Assembly (NCBI GenBank): GCA_947441115.1
Contig: CANESS010000003.1
Coordinates: 1-45,127, forward strand
Direction of reading: 5' to 3'
DNA from: Saprospirales bacterium
GTDB taxonomy: Bacteria; Bacteroidota; Bacteroidia; Chitinophagales; JADJOU01
DNA length: 45,127 bases
In this document: in pieces, positions 36,992-45,127 of the stretch
Position numbering within the stretch: the first letter of the stretch is position 1
Layout: each line of letters starts with the position of its first letter
Notes under the pieces: model-generated
Database searches by the model: none
Told to the model about the DNA's origin: nothing
The model's input: only the letters and a program-made list of their open reading frames with translations
Translations under genes and position numbers: made by a program

Positions 36992-37681
36992 TTGCCATAT
37001 TTATATATACTATACAGAAAATTTTGTGTACTTTTTTACTCACTAGACCCCGAGAACAAATCTTTTTTAGAAATGGGGGTTAAATTAAATGGAAGAGTAT
37101 ATCAGGATATCGCTGATGAGAATCTTGAAATTCACCTTTTGGCAGAAGGTTGTGATGATTTTAGTGCAAGAGCTACTGATAAATATTTATCTGAAAATTC
37201 GGTTTATTGAGATTATTCAAAAAGACTTTAGTCATTAATCTCTAGAAAAAAGAACTAGATAATATCATAGATAAAATTAATAATGAAATAGGTGAGTTTG
37301 AAATACCCGCAACTGCTCTAAATCAGATGAACAAATTAGCTATTCTCTTAAAAGAAGAATAGAGATATTAAAATCGAATAGAGTTCACTCAAAGACTACC
37401 GAGGAGAAAATGGCACTAATCAAACTTTATCGCAAAAGCGCTCTGAACAGATTCTAAATTTCTTGAAGAATACAGGCGTTTATGCCAATCAAATGGTAGT
37501 CAAGGGTTAGGGTGAAACTAAACTACTAAATGAATATTTAGACGGAGTCACATCTACAGAAGAACAGCATGAGGAGAATAAACCTACTGAATTCAGGATT
37601 TTGGAAATTATGAGTAAAGCAGCTAACCCCAATGAACCTCCAGCTGACTTCAAGACTCAAGAACCTGAAAAAAGGCCATAA
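36992..37681 (+). pseudogene. Decayed OmpA-family gene
   Basis: Joining frames gives an OmpA/MotB C-terminal domain: EFEIPATALNQMNKLAILLK (about 37270-37350), then in a shifted frame GTNQTLSQKRSEQILNFLKN and TGVYANQMVVKG, an in-frame TAG at 37508-37510, GETKLLN, and TEEQHEENKPTEFRILEI, ending at TAA 37679-37681. Before it, an open stretch from 36992 (LNGRVYQDIADENLEIHLLA) may be part of the same gene's upstream domain. At least one frameshift near 37360 and several stops are needed, so it is not functional as read. It fills most of the gap 36818-37787. Confidence 0.75.
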
Positions 37682-37787
37682 CCAAAATAAATGAAGGAAG
37701 AGCCTGCAAGGACTAATCAACAATTTGTGAATAGTTTACATGCTGATTAGGACCTAAAATCTATAACTTTACGGCTTAATATCAATT

Positions 37788-39050
37788 ATGAGTGTAGATG
37801 TATTGCTAGGTCTTCAATGGGGAGACGAAGGTAAAGGAAAAATAGTCGATTTTTTAGCAGGTCATTATGACTTTATAGCTAGGTATCAAGGTGGTCCGAA
37901 TGCGGGACACACAATTTATCTCAATGGAGAAAAATTTGTATTACACACTATCCCTTCTGGGATTTTTCACCATAAGATAGGAAATATTATTGGAAATGGT
38001 GTAGTCATAAATCCAATAACCCTCTTAAGTGAAATAAGAAATTTAGAAGCGGCGGGTATTAACGTCAAAAGCAAGCTTTATATAGCTAAGAAAGCTAGTC
38101 TAATTTTGCCCACACATATAGAGCTAGACAAAGCCTCTGAGCAAAAGCGCGGAGATGCCAAAATAGGTAGCACACTGCGCGGTATTTCCCCTGCCTACAT
38201 GGATAGAACAGGCAGAAATGCTTTGAAAATAGGTGAAATCTTTAGCTCTAATTTTATTGAAAAATACAACTCTCTTAGAGACAAACACCTTGAAATGATC
38301 AGTTCAATGGGATATACTGCTGACTTATCTGCCGAAAAGGCGTGGATAGAGAGCTTGGAGCTACTTAAGAACTATAGTTTTATCGATTGTGAACAATATG
38401 TCAATCAACAATTACAGCAAGGAAAAAAGATCTTAGCAGAAGGCGCTCAAGGAGCCATGCTAGATATAGATTATGGTACGTATCCGTTTGTCACTTCCTC
38501 CAATACCATAACTGGAGGGGTATGTGCTGGCCTAGGCGTGGCACCCCAGAAAATCAAGGAGGTCTATGGTATCACGAAAGCATATTGTACTAGAGTAGGT
38601 TCTGGACCCTTCCCTACCGAACTACACGATGAGATAGGAGAAAAACTAAGAAAAGAAGGCGGTGAGTTTGGCGCTACTACTGGACGACCTAGACGCTGCG
38701 GATGGATTGATTTTGTAGCGCTTCGCTATGCATGCATGCTCAATGGCGTAACGAAGTTGTGCATAACTAAAATAGATGTATTGAACAATTTTGAAGAAAT
38801 AGGTTACTGCAATGAATATAAGATAGGTTCAGAAATTAGCCATAATATGCCATCTTACCTCACAGATGATATTTCTACACCGATACAATTTGCCAAAGGA
38901 TGGAATACAGACATAACAGTAGGCAGTGGATATGACCACCTAAACGAGAATGTAAAAAACTATGTACAACTCATAGAAGAAAAATTAGGAGTTAAAGCTA
39001 ATCTAGTATCTGTAGGACCAGGCAGAGATGAGTTATTCGAAATAAATTAG
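37788..39050 (+). CDS. purA: Adenylosuccinate synthetase
   Basis: PurA joins IMP and aspartate with GTP to adenylosuccinate, the first committed step to AMP. The N-terminal P-loop GLQWGDEGKGKIVDFL (8-23) and GPNAGHTI with the catalytic His are present. GSTLRGISPAYMDRTGRNAL binds IMP, GATTGRPRRCGWIDF lies in the C-terminal half, and VSVGPGRDE closes the protein. At 420 residues it is standard. A weak -7-like TAACTTTA lies at 37764, about 24 bases before the ATG. folD follows after 25 bases, so the two purine/one-carbon genes likely share a transcript. Confidence 0.97.
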   Translation: MSVDVLLGLQWGDEGKGKIVDFLAGHYDFIARYQGGPNAGHTIYLNGEKFVLHTIPSGIFHHKIGNIIGNGVVINPITLLSEIRNLEAAGINVKSKLYIAKKASLILPTHIELDKASEQKRGDAKIGSTLRGISPAYMDRTGRNALKIGEIFSSNFIEKYNSLRDKHLEMISSMGYTADLSAEKAWIESLELLKNYSFIDCEQYVNQQLQQGKKILAEGAQGAMLDIDYGTYPFVTSSNTITGGVCAGLGVAPQKIKEVYGITKAYCTRVGSGPFPTELHDEIGEKLRKEGGEFGATTGRPRRCGWIDFVALRYACMLNGVTKLCITKIDVLNNFEEIGYCNEYKIGSEISHNMPSYLTDDISTPIQFAKGWNTDITVGSGYDHLNENVKNYVQLIEEKLGVKANLVSVGPGRDELFEIN

Positions 39051-39075
39051 CGAACTAAAAAGTTATCCTAAAGAC

Positions 39076-39963
39076 ATGCAAATATTAAATGGTCAGGAAC
39101 TATCTAAGCAAATCCAAGCGGAAATAAAATTGGAAGTAGACGCTATGATAGCTAATGAACAGAGGCCTCCGCACCTTGCAGCAATACTTGTAGGAGAAGA
39201 TGGTGCTAGTCAGACCTATGTCGATAACAAAATAAAAAGCTGTAAAGAATGCGGTTTTCAATCTACAATGATTAGAAAAGAGGCTAGCCTTTCTGAAAAT
39301 GAATTAATGGATATTATAGAAACCCTCAATAATGATGCCAGTGTGGATGGATTTATAATTCAATTGCCTCTTCCTAAGCATATTAATGAGAATAAAATTT
39401 TACTTCACATAAGTCCAGACAAAGATGTGGATGGATTCACTCCACACAGCATAGGACTTATGACTTTAGGCTTAGATGGATTCAAACCTGCCACTCCATT
39501 CGGTATATTAAAAATGCTAGAGCGCTATAAAATAGAAACTAAGGGAAAACGCTGTATCGTAGTAGGTAGAAGTAATATAGTAGGTAAGCCGATTGGTATC
39601 ATGCTAGGACAGAATAATCCAGTTGGAAATTGCACGGTGACTATACTCAATTCACACACACCAGATATAGAAAAATACACTAGAGAAGCAGACATACTAA
39701 TAGTAGCCATAGGTAAACCTAAAATGGTAACCGCTGATATGGTGAAAGAAGGTGCTGTGGTTATCGATGTCGGTATCACTAGAGTCAAAGATGATTCAAA
39801 AAAAGGCTTTCACCTAGAAGGAGATGTGGACTATGCTCATGTGGCAGAAAAATGCTCGTACATAACTCCTGTGCCAGGGGGTGTAGGCCCCATGACCGTG
39901 ACCATGCTTCTATTCAATACGCTACAATCTAGAAAAAATAAATTGAAGGCTCTAACCGCCTAA
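39076..39963 (+). CDS. folD: Bifunctional methylenetetrahydrofolate dehydrogenase/cyclohydrolase
   Basis: FolD interconverts methylene-, methenyl- and 10-formyl-tetrahydrofolate, supplying one-carbon units to purine synthesis. YVDNKIKSCKECGF carries the catalytic Lys, and IQLPLPKHINENKIL with DKDVDGFTPHSIG and GRSNIVGKPIGIMLGQN are signature motifs. The C-terminal TPVPGGVGPMTVTMLL completes the family pattern. The length of 295 residues is normal. Its last four bases overlap the end of the convergent queE. The link with purA and with thyA elsewhere in the window is metabolic, not positional. Confidence 0.97.
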   Translation: MQILNGQELSKQIQAEIKLEVDAMIANEQRPPHLAAILVGEDGASQTYVDNKIKSCKECGFQSTMIRKEASLSENELMDIIETLNNDASVDGFIIQLPLPKHINENKILLHISPDKDVDGFTPHSIGLMTLGLDGFKPATPFGILKMLERYKIETKGKRCIVVGRSNIVGKPIGIMLGQNNPVGNCTVTILNSHTPDIEKYTREADILIVAIGKPKMVTADMVKEGAVVIDVGITRVKDDSKKGFHLEGDVDYAHVAEKCSYITPVPGGVGPMTVTMLLFNTLQSRKNKLKALTA

Positions 39964-40556
39964 TCAATCCCTAAATACTTGTGAGTCTGTAGCGACAGTC
40001 TCCACCTAGGATTTTCTTTTACAAATTCTATACAAAGAGGCTCTAATTCCTTACGAACGTCCCATTCTGGCTGAATATAAAGCAAAGCACCCTGTCTCAT
40101 ATTATTCTCCAAGTCTTTTGCCCATCGCAGATCATTTTTATGCGCTATGATCATTTTCAGTTCACTGGTATGAGAATAAAATTCTTCTAAATGCTTTTTG
40201 AACCGTTTAGGAGAAAAGGTAACCCAATCCCACAAACCTGTCAAGGTATTTGTTCCTGAGGTTTCTATATGCGCACGCTTGCCTAGCTTTTTGATTTCAG
40301 CAGTCAAGGGTCCTAAATCATACAAACTAGGCTCTCCACCTGTGATAACAACTATCTCTGCAGGTGAATTCGCTAACCATTTGTTTATAACTTCTAATGA
40401 ATACGATGGATGCAAAGCCTCGTCCCAACTCTCCTTTACATCACACCATGTGCAACCCACATCGCAACCTGCTAGGCGTATGAAATAAGCCGCACTGCCA
40501 GACCAATAACCCTCCCCTTGGATTGTATAGAAATGTTCCATGACTGGATAGCTCAT
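39960..40556 (-). CDS. queE: 7-carboxy-7-deazaguanine synthase (radical SAM)
   Basis: QueE makes 7-carboxy-7-deazaguanine for queuosine tRNA modification. The radical SAM cluster motif is the QueE-type CX3CX2C in AGCDVGCTWCDVKESWD, preceded by the FYTIQGEGYWSG substrate-loop pattern. VVITGGEPSLYDL matches the GGEP motif. The ORF could open at TTG 40565, but ATG 40556 (MSYPVMEHFYTIQGEG) is the simpler start. At about 198 residues it is typical. Other queuosine genes (queC, queD, queF) are not in the window. It starts 23 bases after ccmF ends. Confidence 0.93.
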   Translation of the reverse strand: MSYPVMEHFYTIQGEGYWSGSAAYFIRLAGCDVGCTWCDVKESWDEALHPSYSLEVINKWLANSPAEIVVITGGEPSLYDLGPLTAEIKKLGKRAHIETSGTNTLTGLWDWVTFSPKRFKKHLEEFYSHTSELKMIIAHKNDLRWAKDLENNMRQGALLYIQPEWDVRKELEPLCIEFVKENPRWRLSLQTHKYLGID

Positions 40557-40578
40557 CTGAGACAATGTATTGAGTTTT

Positions 40579-43032
40579 TTATTTCTTAAATTTTCTTCGA
40601 TAAACCATACTCATCAATGAACCGATGGTCATTAATATACAACCAAACCATAAAATTTGAATATACGGGAACTCTAAAACTTTTAATATAATCCAGTCAT
40701 TAGAGCTACCATTATCCTCTACAGAGAAATGAAATTCATGAGCCTCAGGAACTATATTGACTAGATTTATACGGAGTGATTTATCCTTAGATACGGATAC
40801 CGGATTATCAAAACTTTTACTTGTAAGACTTAGTTTGTAGTAAATCTCTATTGGTTCTTCTTTGCCGTCTAGGTCGCATACTCTCAGATAGGCCTTGAGT
40901 TCTATATCTTTATTAGATTTATTTTCTGACGAAAACACCTTATCAAAAACCACGAACTTGGAACCTGTATAGAATGTATCTTTCAATTTAATTTTCTTAA
41001 TAATTGCTTTCCCTTTTTTATCGGTATCATCCGGCACAGAGCTCACATGAGAAAATACATCCTTATTCCAGAAACTCTTAATCCCTGGCTCAGGATTCAA
41101 TCTATTATTTTCACCTTCCTTAATGATTTTAGCTTCAGGATATATGACAAATGAATCGGCTAGATTATTCCTATCTTGAAATAACACTCTATATTTTTCT
41201 CCTTTAAATACATCTGATTTACCTTGATACGTCACCCAATAATCTCCCATTGCCTCCCTCTTATCGAGCAGAAGTAAGGTATTGCTGGACTGCTCTTCTA
41301 TACTAAATTCTTTTCCTAAATCGATCCCAGCCATATTTTGAGATATAGCCTTTTTCTGATACTGGGAAATAAGCGCACCCAATACCAATAAACCAAAACC
41401 TATGTGAGCAATACTTCCACCCCAATACAGTTTTTGTCCATTTCTCAATTGAGAAAACAAATACCATATGGAGAGCACTATCATAGTCAGCGAACTGACA
41501 AACAACATGAGATAGGTAGATAAAAACTTCACAGTTAGTTTATAGGTTTTTACCTCCAATATATACTCCTGAAAAGGCTCTATTTTAGTACGATATAAAT
41601 GAATGGAGGTCACTACTAATGCGATGATCAATGCAATGCCCAGTTGTTTAAAAACTTTGATTGCCTTTGTATTCTTATAGCTTAGCCAGAGGGAAATAGC
41701 CATAAGCGAAGTAACTAGAATGGCAAACCAGATCTGAATACTATTGTAATGATCATTTGCGTTGATAGGCGGTGCAAGTTTTTCTTTGAACTCGAATAGT
41801 TTATTCCAAACAGGAATAGAGGTGGTAAAGCTAATCTGAAGCGCAGATACAACTATGAAAAGTACGCCCATAAACATCCAAAATTCTCGACTTCTAGTAT
41901 GCTCTTCTTGCTTTATATCCGGAATTTTAGACCAATAAAATGCCATCAGTAAAAAAGCCGGAATCAAAAGTATCCCAAGAAAAACAAGCAGCTGACCTGT
42001 CATTCCAAGATCGGTAAATGAATGCACTGAGCTATCTCCTAAAATACCACTGCGTGTGAGAAACGTAGAATATAGCACGAAACCGAATCCAAGTATTAGC
42101 AATGTATATGTTGCTTTTAGACTGTGACCGGTAGATTTAAAAATAAGAAGTGTATGTAAACCCGCCACTAAAAATAGCCACGGCACTAAGCTCGCATTCT
42201 CTACGGGATCCCATGCCCAGAAACCACCGAAACTCAATGCTTCATAAGCCCATTTACCACCCATCAATATACCTGTACCCAAGGCAGCTACGGAGAATAA
42301 AGACCAGCTGTTGACCTCACGTGTCCAGCTAGTAAAATCTCTTTTTACTAGCGACGATAAAGCAAAGCTAAACGGAATAGATGCACTAGCAAAGCCTAGG
42401 AAAAGCACTGGCGGATGAATGACCATCCAATAATTTTGTAGTAGAATATTAAGGCCATTCCCATCTTTAATTAACGCTAAATAATTCGGATTACTCAATA
42501 TAGGAATACTCATTTCATCGCGCAGGAGAATAAAAGGATTCATCCCGATCAATTTTCCAAAAACATCAACGCCCAGTATCATAGTAAGCAATAATGCTTG
42601 GATAAGCATAAGCACTGCCAAGGCTCCTAGCTTAGTATCATTGGATTTTCTAACTAGAAAATAACCCAAAATGGCCTGCCAAACTATCCATAGAATAAAA
42701 CTACCTTCCTGACCCTCCCACATAGCAGATAGAATATAGTACCATGGTAGTTCCCTAGAGGAATGTCGCCAGATATAATGATATTCGAAATACTGACCTT
42801 TGAAAAGAAATATAAGTAGTAAAAAAATACCAAAAACTGAAGCCAAGTGAACCCAAAAGAAAGCCTTTATCTGCTTGAGCTGGCTTTCATTTTTTTCTAT
42901 TGATAAAAAATGCTTTAGTCCGAGTATAAATAGGAATAAAGATGTAACAAACGCTGTAATGATGAATAGATGGCCTAAATGACCATAAAACAAATGCTCA
43001 TTTAGATAAAAATTGTCTGTAAATTGCCTCAC
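40579..43032 (-). CDS. ccmF: CcmF/CcsA-family cytochrome c heme lyase
   Basis: This inner-membrane protein attaches heme to apocytochrome c in the periplasm. The 817-residue product has about 15 hydrophobic segments. The heme-handling WWD-type motif reads GGFWAWDPVENASLVPWL. IHPPVLFLGF and STFLTRSGILGDSSVHSF are typical of CcmF, as is the N-terminal SAMWEGQEGSFILW. A periplasmic C-terminal part of about 200 residues is followed by a final membrane helix. The start is GTG at 43032 after a leader of about 85 bases; no ATG lies near the required N-terminus. Other ccm genes are not seen here. Confidence 0.9.
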   Translation of the reverse strand: MRQFTDNFYLNEHLFYGHLGHLFIITAFVTSLFLFILGLKHFLSIEKNESQLKQIKAFFWVHLASVFGIFLLLIFLFKGQYFEYHYIWRHSSRELPWYYILSAMWEGQEGSFILWIVWQAILGYFLVRKSNDTKLGALAVLMLIQALLLTMILGVDVFGKLIGMNPFILLRDEMSIPILSNPNYLALIKDGNGLNILLQNYWMVIHPPVLFLGFASASIPFSFALSSLVKRDFTSWTREVNSWSLFSVAALGTGILMGGKWAYEALSFGGFWAWDPVENASLVPWLFLVAGLHTLLIFKSTGHSLKATYTLLILGFGFVLYSTFLTRSGILGDSSVHSFTDLGMTGQLLVFLGILLIPAFLLMAFYWSKIPDIKQEEHTRSREFWMFMGVLFIVVSALQISFTTSIPVWNKLFEFKEKLAPPINANDHYNSIQIWFAILVTSLMAISLWLSYKNTKAIKVFKQLGIALIIALVVTSIHLYRTKIEPFQEYILEVKTYKLTVKFLSTYLMLFVSSLTMIVLSIWYLFSQLRNGQKLYWGGSIAHIGFGLLVLGALISQYQKKAISQNMAGIDLGKEFSIEEQSSNTLLLLDKREAMGDYWVTYQGKSDVFKGEKYRVLFQDRNNLADSFVIYPEAKIIKEGENNRLNPEPGIKSFWNKDVFSHVSSVPDDTDKKGKAIIKKIKLKDTFYTGSKFVVFDKVFSSENKSNKDIELKAYLRVCDLDGKEEPIEIYYKLSLTSKSFDNPVSVSKDKSLRINLVNIVPEAHEFHFSVEDNGSSNDWIILKVLEFPYIQILWFGCILMTIGSLMSMVYRRKFKK

Positions 43033-43123
43033 GTTATACTATTTATAAAAAAATACTCGATACTTAACTCCTAAATCTTCTGCAGTTAAAGAACTTTATC
43101 CTTAACCGCGCTGCGAATTATCG

Positions 43124-43131
43124 ACAAATCT
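43124..43131 (-). promoter_or_regulatory. Putative -7 box (TAGATTTG) for ccmF
   Basis: Perfect TAnnTTTG on the minus strand in the 175-base gap between ccmF and the arginase-fold gene. It implies a leader of about 85 bases. Confidence 0.35.
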
Positions 43132-43207
43132 AATACCTTTCTAATAAGTGAATAATCAAAAAAGATTAACGGAATAAGGCTACAGCATTATAGATAATCT
43201 CAATTAT

Positions 43208-44374
43208 CTAATGCATTCGTTTCGCAACTAGATTGAATACCCAGCGGGACATTTCACCATGTGCACTAGCATCATAATCCGATTTACTGCAAGGATAGAA
43301 TCTATCTACAACACTCTCATCTAGGGGTAATTCTACCCACCAGTGGTTGGAGAGCTTACTATTCCAAAAGTGAAAAGGTTTAGAGTTAAACTCGCTATGC
43401 TCTACCATATAAACTTGAAAATTATCATACTGGTCAGCTATTTCAGGGGACTCATCTGTTCTATAAGTGTATCCTTCTAGAAAATACCATAGGCTATGCG
43501 CTACCACCTGTGTAGTCAAATGTCTAATATCAAATTGGGGATTGACTTCGTAGATTCCTATAGACTTTACCTTAGAACTCATACCACAGAGTCGGGTTAT
43601 TTGACAGAGTTCATCTGATTGAAACCCATTTGGTGATTGCTGACTGCGCCCTGGAGCATCGCTTTGTTTTATGCAGGATACGTCAATACTCACCATATCG
43701 GCCATTTGAAATATATGAGCCCACTGCGGCACACTATATCTCACCTGACCTAATCTAATAGTCTCAAAAGACATAGAGTCTATGACATCCAATACATTGT
43801 AATTGGTAAAATAAGACTGGTATCCAAACATGGACAAATGAAATAACTGTGGCTGTTCACTAGCCAACAGATGTTGTAAAAAACCATCTGAAGTGATAGT
43901 TTCTTGAGATTTCAATAAATCTATTCGCTCATCTACCACTGTCACCGAAATATTATCCTCGAGACCCTCAAAGCCATTATACTGAGATACCGTTAAATCT
44001 TGACTACCTCCTAATACGATCACAGGTATATTATTTTTATAAATATAACTTAAAACCGCTTCTAACTTCTCATAGGTATCCAATACTTCCTCAGCATCAA
44101 GGATATTTCCTAGATCCAATATTTTTGGCATAGGATTGGGAATATTAAGTCGATAAAAATCTTTTCTAATTTCATCGGGAGCCATATCACAGCTCAGATT
44201 TTTAAAACCCGCCGCTCTGGCCTCTTTGACCCCAATGATAGCTATATCATAATTGGAAAAATCATAGATATCATCTTCTAGAAACTTCACATGATAGCCT
44301 ATTTCATACTGGTGATAATTCTTTTCATCACTGATATACGCCAAGTCTGGCATCTCTAAATATTGCGAAAGCAT
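43208..44374 (-). CDS. Arginase/formimidoylglutamase-fold protein lacking metal ligands
   Basis: The 388-residue product follows the ureohydrolase fold: DIAIIGVKEARAAG near 43, IPVIVLGGSQDLTVSQY (117-132), VTVVDERIDL (144-153), and MVSIDVSCIKQSDAPG (227-242). In active members these positions read GGGHD, DAHxD and SxDxDxxDP and bind two Mn ions. Here His is replaced by Gln125, the His of DAHxD by Arg150, and the last Asp of DxD by Ser233, so metal binding and hydrolysis look unlikely. I recall Bacteroidota relatives annotated as formimidoylglutamase with the same changes. The function is therefore unknown, and the enzyme name should not be transferred. Confidence 0.85.
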   Translation of the reverse strand: MLSQYLEMPDLAYISDEKNYHQYEIGYHVKFLEDDIYDFSNYDIAIIGVKEARAAGFKNLSCDMAPDEIRKDFYRLNIPNPMPKILDLGNILDAEEVLDTYEKLEAVLSYIYKNNIPVIVLGGSQDLTVSQYNGFEGLEDNISVTVVDERIDLLKSQETITSDGFLQHLLASEQPQLFHLSMFGYQSYFTNYNVLDVIDSMSFETIRLGQVRYSVPQWAHIFQMADMVSIDVSCIKQSDAPGRSQQSPNGFQSDELCQITRLCGMSSKVKSIGIYEVNPQFDIRHLTTQVVAHSLWYFLEGYTYRTDESPEIADQYDNFQVYMVEHSEFNSKPFHFWNSKLSNHWWVELPLDESVVDRFYPCSKSDYDASAHGEMSRWVFNLVAKRMH

Positions 44375-44466
44375 TCACAAAATTAAGGTATTATGGCCTA
44401 GAACCTAACGATTGATTCATAACATATTGGTAGAAATTGGATAGAAAATCAAACACTAGTAAAAAT

Positions 44467-44496
44467 AAATAAAGCTCCAAAGTTGGAGCTTTATTT
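44467..44496 (-). terminator. Terminator downstream of tRNA-Leu
   Basis: A perfect 14-bp inverted repeat (aaataaagctccaa / ttggagctttattt) lies 8 bases beyond the tRNA 3' end, with a T-rich tail on the minus strand. It would also work toward the plus strand. Confidence 0.8.
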
Positions 44497-44503
44497 AAAA
44501 AAG

Positions 44504-44587
44504 TACCCGCGACTGGAATCGAACCAGCACTTCCTTGCGAAAACCAGATTTTGAGTCTAGCGCGTCTACCAATTCCGCCACACGGGC
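44504..44587 (-). tRNA. tRNA-Leu (anticodon CAA)
   Basis: On the minus strand the acceptor GCCCGTG pairs with CGCGGGT. The D-arm reads GGCGGAATTGGTAGACGC. The anticodon stem CTAGA/TCTGG encloses the loop CTCAAAA, giving anticodon CAA, which reads UUG. A long class II variable arm (GGTTTTCGCAAGGAAGT) and a normal T-arm with GGTTCGATTCC follow. The 3' CCA is not encoded. All stems pair, so it should be functional. Confidence 0.95.
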
Positions 44588-44639
44588 AGGTACATTTAAT
44601 TTGGAGTGTAAATATATTATAATTCTTTATTTAAAACTC

Positions 44640-44870
44640 CAATTTCTTTCAATCAGTCTTTTCCTCTGGTCGATTTTAAATATTTCTCACGAATTCTAGC
44701 TTCTGACTAAGTATCGAAAGACTCTGTATGTATGATAGACCATGGCATATGTCTTTTTTATATCTATTGCCTCCTCAATTTTGTTCTTTTAATCTTATTT
44801 CAAGATCCTTAGACATTCCTACGTAGGTTCAACAACCTATAATGCTCAGTAAAACATAAACTATTATCAT
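44640..44870 (-). pseudogene. GIY-YIG nuclease-family gene remnant
   Basis: From ATG 44870-44868 the minus strand reads MIIVYVLLSIIGC, a stop, then TYVGMSKDLEIRLKEQN. After a further stop and frame change comes TESFDT, stop, SEARIREKYLKSTRGKD near 44650-44730. This is the small single-domain GIY-YIG family (YVYVLLS...YVGM..DLE.RL..HN, ...EAR.REKYLKS..G..WLK). At least three stops and a frameshift make it dead. It lies between the intact tRNA-Leu and a broken second copy. Free-standing GIY-YIG genes of this type are often found beside tRNAs in Bacteroidota. Confidence 0.75.
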
Positions 44871-44945
44871 CCTTGAAAACCAGATTTTGAGTCTAGTGCG
44901 TCTGCCCATATCTGACGACAGGCAGGAATTCCGCCACACGCTTGC
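44871..44945 (-). pseudogene. Degenerate second copy of tRNA-Leu
   Basis: Bases 44871-44903 and 44927-44940 match the intact tRNA-Leu almost exactly over the anticodon arm, D-arm and part of the acceptor. A 23-base insertion at 44904-44926 breaks the D-arm, two bases of the variable arm are lost, and the T-arm and 3' acceptor are absent. The anticodon stem-loop sequence is unchanged. It is not expected to make a tRNA. Confidence 0.82.
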
Positions 44946-45046
44946 AGATACTAAATTTAGATTTTAAATACAATAGATTTATTTATTAAGAAATCCTTTT
45001 TATTTCTTCCAAACCCTCCAATAAACTATTGACTAATGGTTATAAA

Positions 45047-45076
45047 AAAGTGGCTGTCAAAATTGACAGCCACTTT
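45047..45076 (-). terminator. Terminator of the last (partial) gene
   Basis: A perfect 14-bp inverted repeat (aaagtggctgtcaa / ttgacagccacttt) with a 2-base centre lies 21 bases beyond the stop of the minus-strand gene entering from the right. T-rich sequence follows on the minus strand. Confidence 0.82.
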
Positions 45077-45097
45077 GTGAATAAAATTATTTAATTA

Positions 45098-45127
45098 TTA
45101 CTTTATCACCTGCAGCTTACGCACAAT
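45098..45127 (-). CDS. C-terminal end of a probable T9SS-sorted protein (truncated by window edge)
   Basis: The last nine codons read IVRKLQVIK followed by TAA at 45098-45100 on the minus strand. A closing strand of the form K.V.K..V.K is typical for type IX sorting domains, and the strong terminator just beyond supports a true gene end. Nothing else of the gene is visible, so the assignment rests on a few residues. Confidence 0.5.
   Translation of the reverse strand: MVRKLQVIK

Overview
The window is a low-GC chromosomal segment of a Bacteroidota bacterium. The signs are a type IX secretion (T9SS) C-terminal sorting domain, paired TonB-dependent receptor/DUF4249 genes, an SBBP-repeat secreted protein, genes mostly without Shine-Dalgarno sequences, and repeated perfect matches to the Bacteroidota -7 promoter box TAnnTTTG. 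Most genes are conserved housekeeping genes, and I cannot name a genus from them.

Layout. 1-674: the 3' end of panC, then a decayed PEBP/YbhB-family gene with 21-bp tandem repeats. 695-6884: a 1599-residue T9SS cargo protein with two repeat arrays, a SPOR-like secreted protein and a Nudix hydrolase. 6879-13885 (minus): TPR protein, RmuC, truncated globin, fused peptide-type ABC ATPase, a polytopic membrane protein and 2-oxoacid dehydrogenase E2 (sucB). 14066-16329 (plus): thyA and a choice-of-anchor-L/OmpA fusion. 16340-25168 (minus): a full-length but wrecked sugar-nucleotide epimerase pseudogene, rmlA, a TlpA-like lipoprotein, murI, two skp/ompH paralogs, a DUF4249 lipoprotein with its TonB receptor, and a HAD phosphatase. 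25446-33578 (mostly minus): prmC, typA, an RluA-type pseudouridine synthase, ahcY, a small lipoprotein (plus), acs and pnuC. 33796-36817 (plus): a small ORF, a small membrane protein and a TonB receptor of the heme/transferrin type. 36992-37681: a decayed OmpA-family gene. 37788-39963 (plus): purA and folD. 39960-44374 (minus): queE, ccmF-like heme lyase and an arginase-fold protein lacking metal ligands. 44504-45127: tRNA-Leu(CAA), a GIY-YIG nuclease pseudogene, a second degenerate tRNA-Leu copy, and the last codons of a probable T9SS cargo gene.

How the parts fit together. Cell-surface functions recur: T9SS cargo, TonB receptors with partner lipoproteins, OmpA-like anchors, Skp chaperones and sugar-nucleotide synthesis. 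Core metabolism forms the rest: one-carbon metabolism and nucleotides (thyA, folD, purA, ahcY), acetate activation, NAD precursor uptake and peptidoglycan precursors. No defence island, CRISPR array or intact mobile element was seen. The most unusual content is in the gaps. At least four decayed genes (PEBP, epimerase, OmpA, GIY-YIG) plus a broken tRNA copy lie there, each readable by joining frames. The remaining candidates for new biology are the arginase-fold pseudoenzyme, the small membrane protein next to the TonB receptor, and the tRNA-flanked nuclease remnant.
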